Shown here one piece after another: positions 61,663 through 64,000 of a stretch of DNA of 64,000 nt. Every line of letters starts with the position of its first letter. Position 1 is the stretch's first letter. The stretch is taken from contig CAZPHB010000002.1 in the NCBI GenBank assembly GCA_964586595.1, forward strand, positions 1 to 64,000, read 5' to 3'. Source of the DNA: REEB481 sp964586595 (GTDB lineage: Bacteria; Bacteroidota; Bacteroidia; NS11-12g; UBA955). The notes below the pieces were generated by a model. It did no database searches. It was not told where the DNA came from and was given only the letters and a program-made list of their open reading frames with translations. The position numbers were made by a program, and so were the translations under genes.

Positions 61663-61887
61663 TCAGCTTTTCCCATCCTTACCCCGACCCACGTTTGCTG
61701 ATTTCACGGGCTGAACCCTTGAGGTGCTGTTTTTTTCGTGTTTTGGAAGAAAAGGACAATGCCTACAACCCGAGCCGCAGCAATGGCCGCGCTTCAGGTG
61801 GTATGCTTCGGTAAATACCACCCTCCCGCACTCGATATAGTAATCTTCATCATCCAAGGTTTCAAAATTACCACAAGAATCAGCCAT
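61663..61887 (-). CDS. DUF5522 Cys-rich small protein
   Basis: 74 residues with YYIECGRVVFTEAYHLKRGHCCGSGCRHCPF, the DUF5522 signature: a Cys cluster (CCGSGCRHC) likely to bind metal. Function unknown. Its stop codon abuts that of the convergent GYF_2 gene (61662/61663). A weak -7-like GCAATTTG lies 4 nt before the ATG. Confidence 0.85.
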   Translation of the reverse strand: MADSCGNFETLDDEDYYIECGRVVFTEAYHLKRGHCCGSGCRHCPFLPKHEKNSTSRVQPVKSANVGRGKDGKS

Positions 61888-61922
61888 TCGTCAAATTGCG
61901 CCTCAGGCCCTCGCTTCCTGCC

Positions 61923-61930
61923 TATATTCG
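61923..61930 (+). promoter_or_regulatory. -7-like box of the TonB-dependent receptor gene
   Basis: TATATTCG, one mismatch to TAnnTTTG, 8 nt upstream of the ATG at 61939. Confidence 0.4.
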
Positions 61931-61938
61931 CGGGCCAG

Positions 61939-64000
61939 ATGCAACAAAGAGTACTCCTTCTGCTGTGTTCCTTAATTTCGTTTGCGGCCGCGCTTCAGGC
62001 GCAAAATCCGGATGTACGCGGCGTGGTATATGACAGTGAATCAGGGGTTCCGATTCAGGGTGTTCAGGTTAGTCTGAAAGGCACAAATTACATTGCCCTT
62101 ACAGATGCTGAAGGATTCTTCAACTTTGCCACGGTATCGGTTGGCGATTATACACTCATGCTCTTCCAGGACGATTACGAGGAATTCTCTGAAAACATCA
62201 CGGTCATTGAAGGAAAGAATTACAAGAAAAACTTCTATCTGAAGCGGAAGGTCGTTGAACTGAAAAACATCACCATCACCGCCCGAAACGTACGGAAACA
62301 GCGGGAAGTATTGATTGGCAATACCAGCATCGACCGTCGGGATATTGCACGGATGCCCAGCGTGGGCGGCGAACCCGATTTGCTGCAATACCTGCAGGTT
62401 TTGCCCGGTGTGGTGTTCAGCGGCGACCAAGGCGGACAGCTCTACATCCGAGGCGGTTCACCGGTGATGAACAAGGTGATGCTGGATGGAATGACCATTT
62501 ACAACCCATTCCACAGCATTGGACTTTTTTCTGTGTTTGAAACCGATATGATCCGCAGCACAGAGGTTTATTCTGCGGGATTTAATGCAGAATACGGCGG
62601 ACGTATTTCTGCCATTGTGGATGTGCGCACCCGCGACGGCGACAAAACCAGGCACCGCGGCAAACTGGCACTGAATCCATTTACCAGTAAGGCGCTCCTG
62701 GAAGGTCCTTTGAAAAAATTCAAGCAAGGATCAGGAAGCAGTTCCTATGCCATATCCTACCGAAATTCCTTCCTGCGTCAAAGTTCACAACTGTTTTACA
62801 GGTATGCCGATCCGGATAAGCTTCCCTACACCTTCGGCGACCTGCACGCGAAATTAAGTTTTACCGGCGCCAGCGGAAGCTACCTGAAACTGTTCGGGTT
62901 TCGTTTGGGCGACCGCGTAGCATTTCCGGGAACCACAGAATACAATTGGCGGAGTAACGGATTTGGCGCAAAATTCCTGCTGGTTCCGGATGAATCTAAA
63001 ATGCGTATTGATGGTTTTTTTTCCTATTCCGATTACTTGATCAGGCAGCTGGAATCGGATCAAAAACCGCGCAGCAGCGGCATCAACGGTTTTAACGTTG
63101 GATTGAACTTTACCTATCCAAGTGGGAAAAACGAGTTCCGTTATGGCGCTGAAATCAACGGTTTCCGCACCGAATTTCAAATATTCAACCCAAACAACCG
63201 CCTCATCACGCAGTTTGAAAACACCACCGAAATCACCGGATACGGTATGTATCGCTGGGTGAAAAACCGTTGGGTGATTCAACCAGGCATCCGCGGTCTG
63301 TTTTACGCTTCTTTGGGTAACAGCAGCATCGAGCCGCGACTGTCTGCGAAGTATTCCTTCAGCAAACGCTTCAGCCTGAAATTTGCCGGTGGTTATTACA
63401 GCCAAAACCTGATGTCGGCCGTGAGCGACCGCGATGTGGTAAACCTGTTTTATGGCTTCCTCAGCGGACCGGAAAATCTTCCCGCCAACTTCAATGGAAA
63501 TCCGGTAACGCACAAACTGCAAAAGGCGCGTCACCTTGTTGCCGGTCTGGAATGGGATCCGGCTCCGGCACACAACGTAATCGTGGAAGCGTATGTGAAA
63601 GATTTTACCCAAATCACCAACATCAACCGTGATAAGCTCTTTGACGACAACGATAAAAACCGCGACAAACCCAGCAGGCTGAAACAGGATTACCTCATCG
63701 AAACAGGAATGGCTTCAGGGCTTGATTTCCGATATAAGTACGAGCGCAAAAAATGGTACGTGTGGGCGGTGTATTCACTTACTTATGTAACCAGGTTTGA
63801 CGGCATCAATACCTATGCGCCTGTTTTTGACCGTCGCCACAACATCAACTTCCTGACCAGCTACAACCTGGATCCGGCAGGCAATGCCATGATCAGCGTG
63901 CGCTGGAATTTTGGAAGTGGTTTCCCTTTTACCCAAACACAGGGATTTTACGAGAAGCTTGACTTCAGGCAGGGTATTTCCTCAGACTATACCAAAACCA
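61939..64000 (+). CDS. TonB-dependent receptor (5' part, truncated by window end)
   Basis: No stop before base 64000, so the gene continues. Signal peptide MQQRVLLLLCSLISFAAALQAQ, then a carboxypeptidase-D-like regulatory domain (VRGVVYDSESGVPIQGVQVSLKGTNYIALTDAEGFFNF, ~residues 24-105), a linker, and the plug domain starting near IDRRDIARMPSVGGEPDLLQYLQVLPGV with YIRGGSPVMNKVMLDGMTIYNPFH. The remainder is beta-barrel. Outer-membrane receptor for an energy-dependent uptake of an unknown ligand; at least 687 residues are present. A -7-like TATATTCG (61923-61930, one mismatch) lies 8 bp before the ATG. Confidence 0.93.
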   Translation, partial: MQQRVLLLLCSLISFAAALQAQNPDVRGVVYDSESGVPIQGVQVSLKGTNYIALTDAEGFFNFATVSVGDYTLMLFQDDYEEFSENITVIEGKNYKKNFYLKRKVVELKNITITARNVRKQREVLIGNTSIDRRDIARMPSVGGEPDLLQYLQVLPGVVFSGDQGGQLYIRGGSPVMNKVMLDGMTIYNPFHSIGLFSVFETDMIRSTEVYSAGFNAEYGGRISAIVDVRTRDGDKTRHRGKLALNPFTSKALLEGPLKKFKQGSGSSSYAISYRNSFLRQSSQLFYRYADPDKLPYTFGDLHAKLSFTGASGSYLKLFGFRLGDRVAFPGTTEYNWRSNGFGAKFLLVPDESKMRIDGFFSYSDYLIRQLESDQKPRSSGINGFNVGLNFTYPSGKNEFRYGAEINGFRTEFQIFNPNNRLITQFENTTEITGYGMYRWVKNRWVIQPGIRGLFYASLGNSSIEPRLSAKYSFSKRFSLKFAGGYYSQNLMSAVSDRDVVNLFYGFLSGPENLPANFNGNPVTHKLQKARHLVAGLEWDPAPAHNVIVEAYVKDFTQITNINRDKLFDDNDKNRDKPSRLKQDYLIETGMASGLDFRYKYERKKWYVWAVYSLTYVTRFDGINTYAPVFDRRHNINFLTSYNLDPAGNAMISVRWNFGSGFPFTQTQGFYEKLDFRQGISSDYTKT

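Overview
The window is a 64-kb piece of a Bacteroidota chromosome, probably a metagenome-assembled or draft scaffold, because a run of exactly 100 N sits inside a tandem repeat. The lineage call rests on several features. Six exoproteins carry type IX secretion (T9SS) C-terminal domains. There are SusC/TonB-type, head-GIN, DUF2480, DUF5522 and IPExxxVDY-type families. Promoters match the Bacteroidota sigma consensus TTG/TTTG-N19-21-TAnnTTTG, and purine-rich Shine-Dalgarno sequences are nearly absent. Composition is even (about half G+C), and there are no phage genes, transposases or CRISPR arrays. Most of the window is ordinary core genome mixed with secreted-protein genes.

Layout. 1-3.5 kb: two T9SS exoproteins. 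3.5-9.1 kb: a lipid and glycolysis block with DUF2480, pyk and an IPExxxVDY-like gene leftward, divergent from acpP-fabF-rnc, followed by map. 9.1-12.4 kb: a T9SS protein, a triple-palindrome intergenic element, a zinc-ribbon protein, a patatin and a BtuF-like protein. 12.4-16 kb: a lipoprotein gene split by an in-frame amber codon, cystathionine beta-synthase, tcdA and an MBL hydrolase. 16-21.6 kb: PhoD-type phosphatase, TPR protein, head-GIN lipoprotein, rhomboid protease, two tRNA-Leu genes and a methyltransferase. 21.6-31.5 kb: recG, a VPS10/BNR exoprotein, smpB, a thioesterase, fhs and a PKD/T9SS protein. 31.6-37.4 kb: tyrosine catabolism (hpd, hmgA) flanking a T9SS BNR protein. 37.5-48.9 kb: a TPR lipoprotein, a Kazal/T9SS protein coupled to serS, uvrA, dnaE and a CNNM/CorC protein. 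49-52.2 kb: a split transketolase with a VWA protein gene between its halves. 52.3-58.1 kb: a lipoprotein, clpB, a LolC/E-type permease and a NamZ-type muramidase. 58.1-58.5 kb: a 33-bp tandem repeat array containing the assembly gap. 58.5-64 kb: a BaiN/HI0933 flavoprotein, a GT2 glycosyltransferase, a GYF_2 membrane protein, DUF5522 and a truncated TonB-dependent receptor.

The most notable signal is regulatory. At least nine genes on both strands have a -7 box (TAnnTTTG, or one mismatch) separated from an ATG or GTG by exactly 4 nt. The predicted transcription start then falls on the start codon, i.e. leaderless mRNAs. About nine more genes have gaps of 6-9 nt, and this pattern settles several ambiguous starts. 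Other items worth a second look are the three 16-bp dyads at exact 28-bp spacing (10148-10219), the VWA gene inside the transketolase operon, the amber-split lipoprotein, the repeat-derived C-terminus of the flavoprotein, and a nested repeat cluster upstream of clpB.
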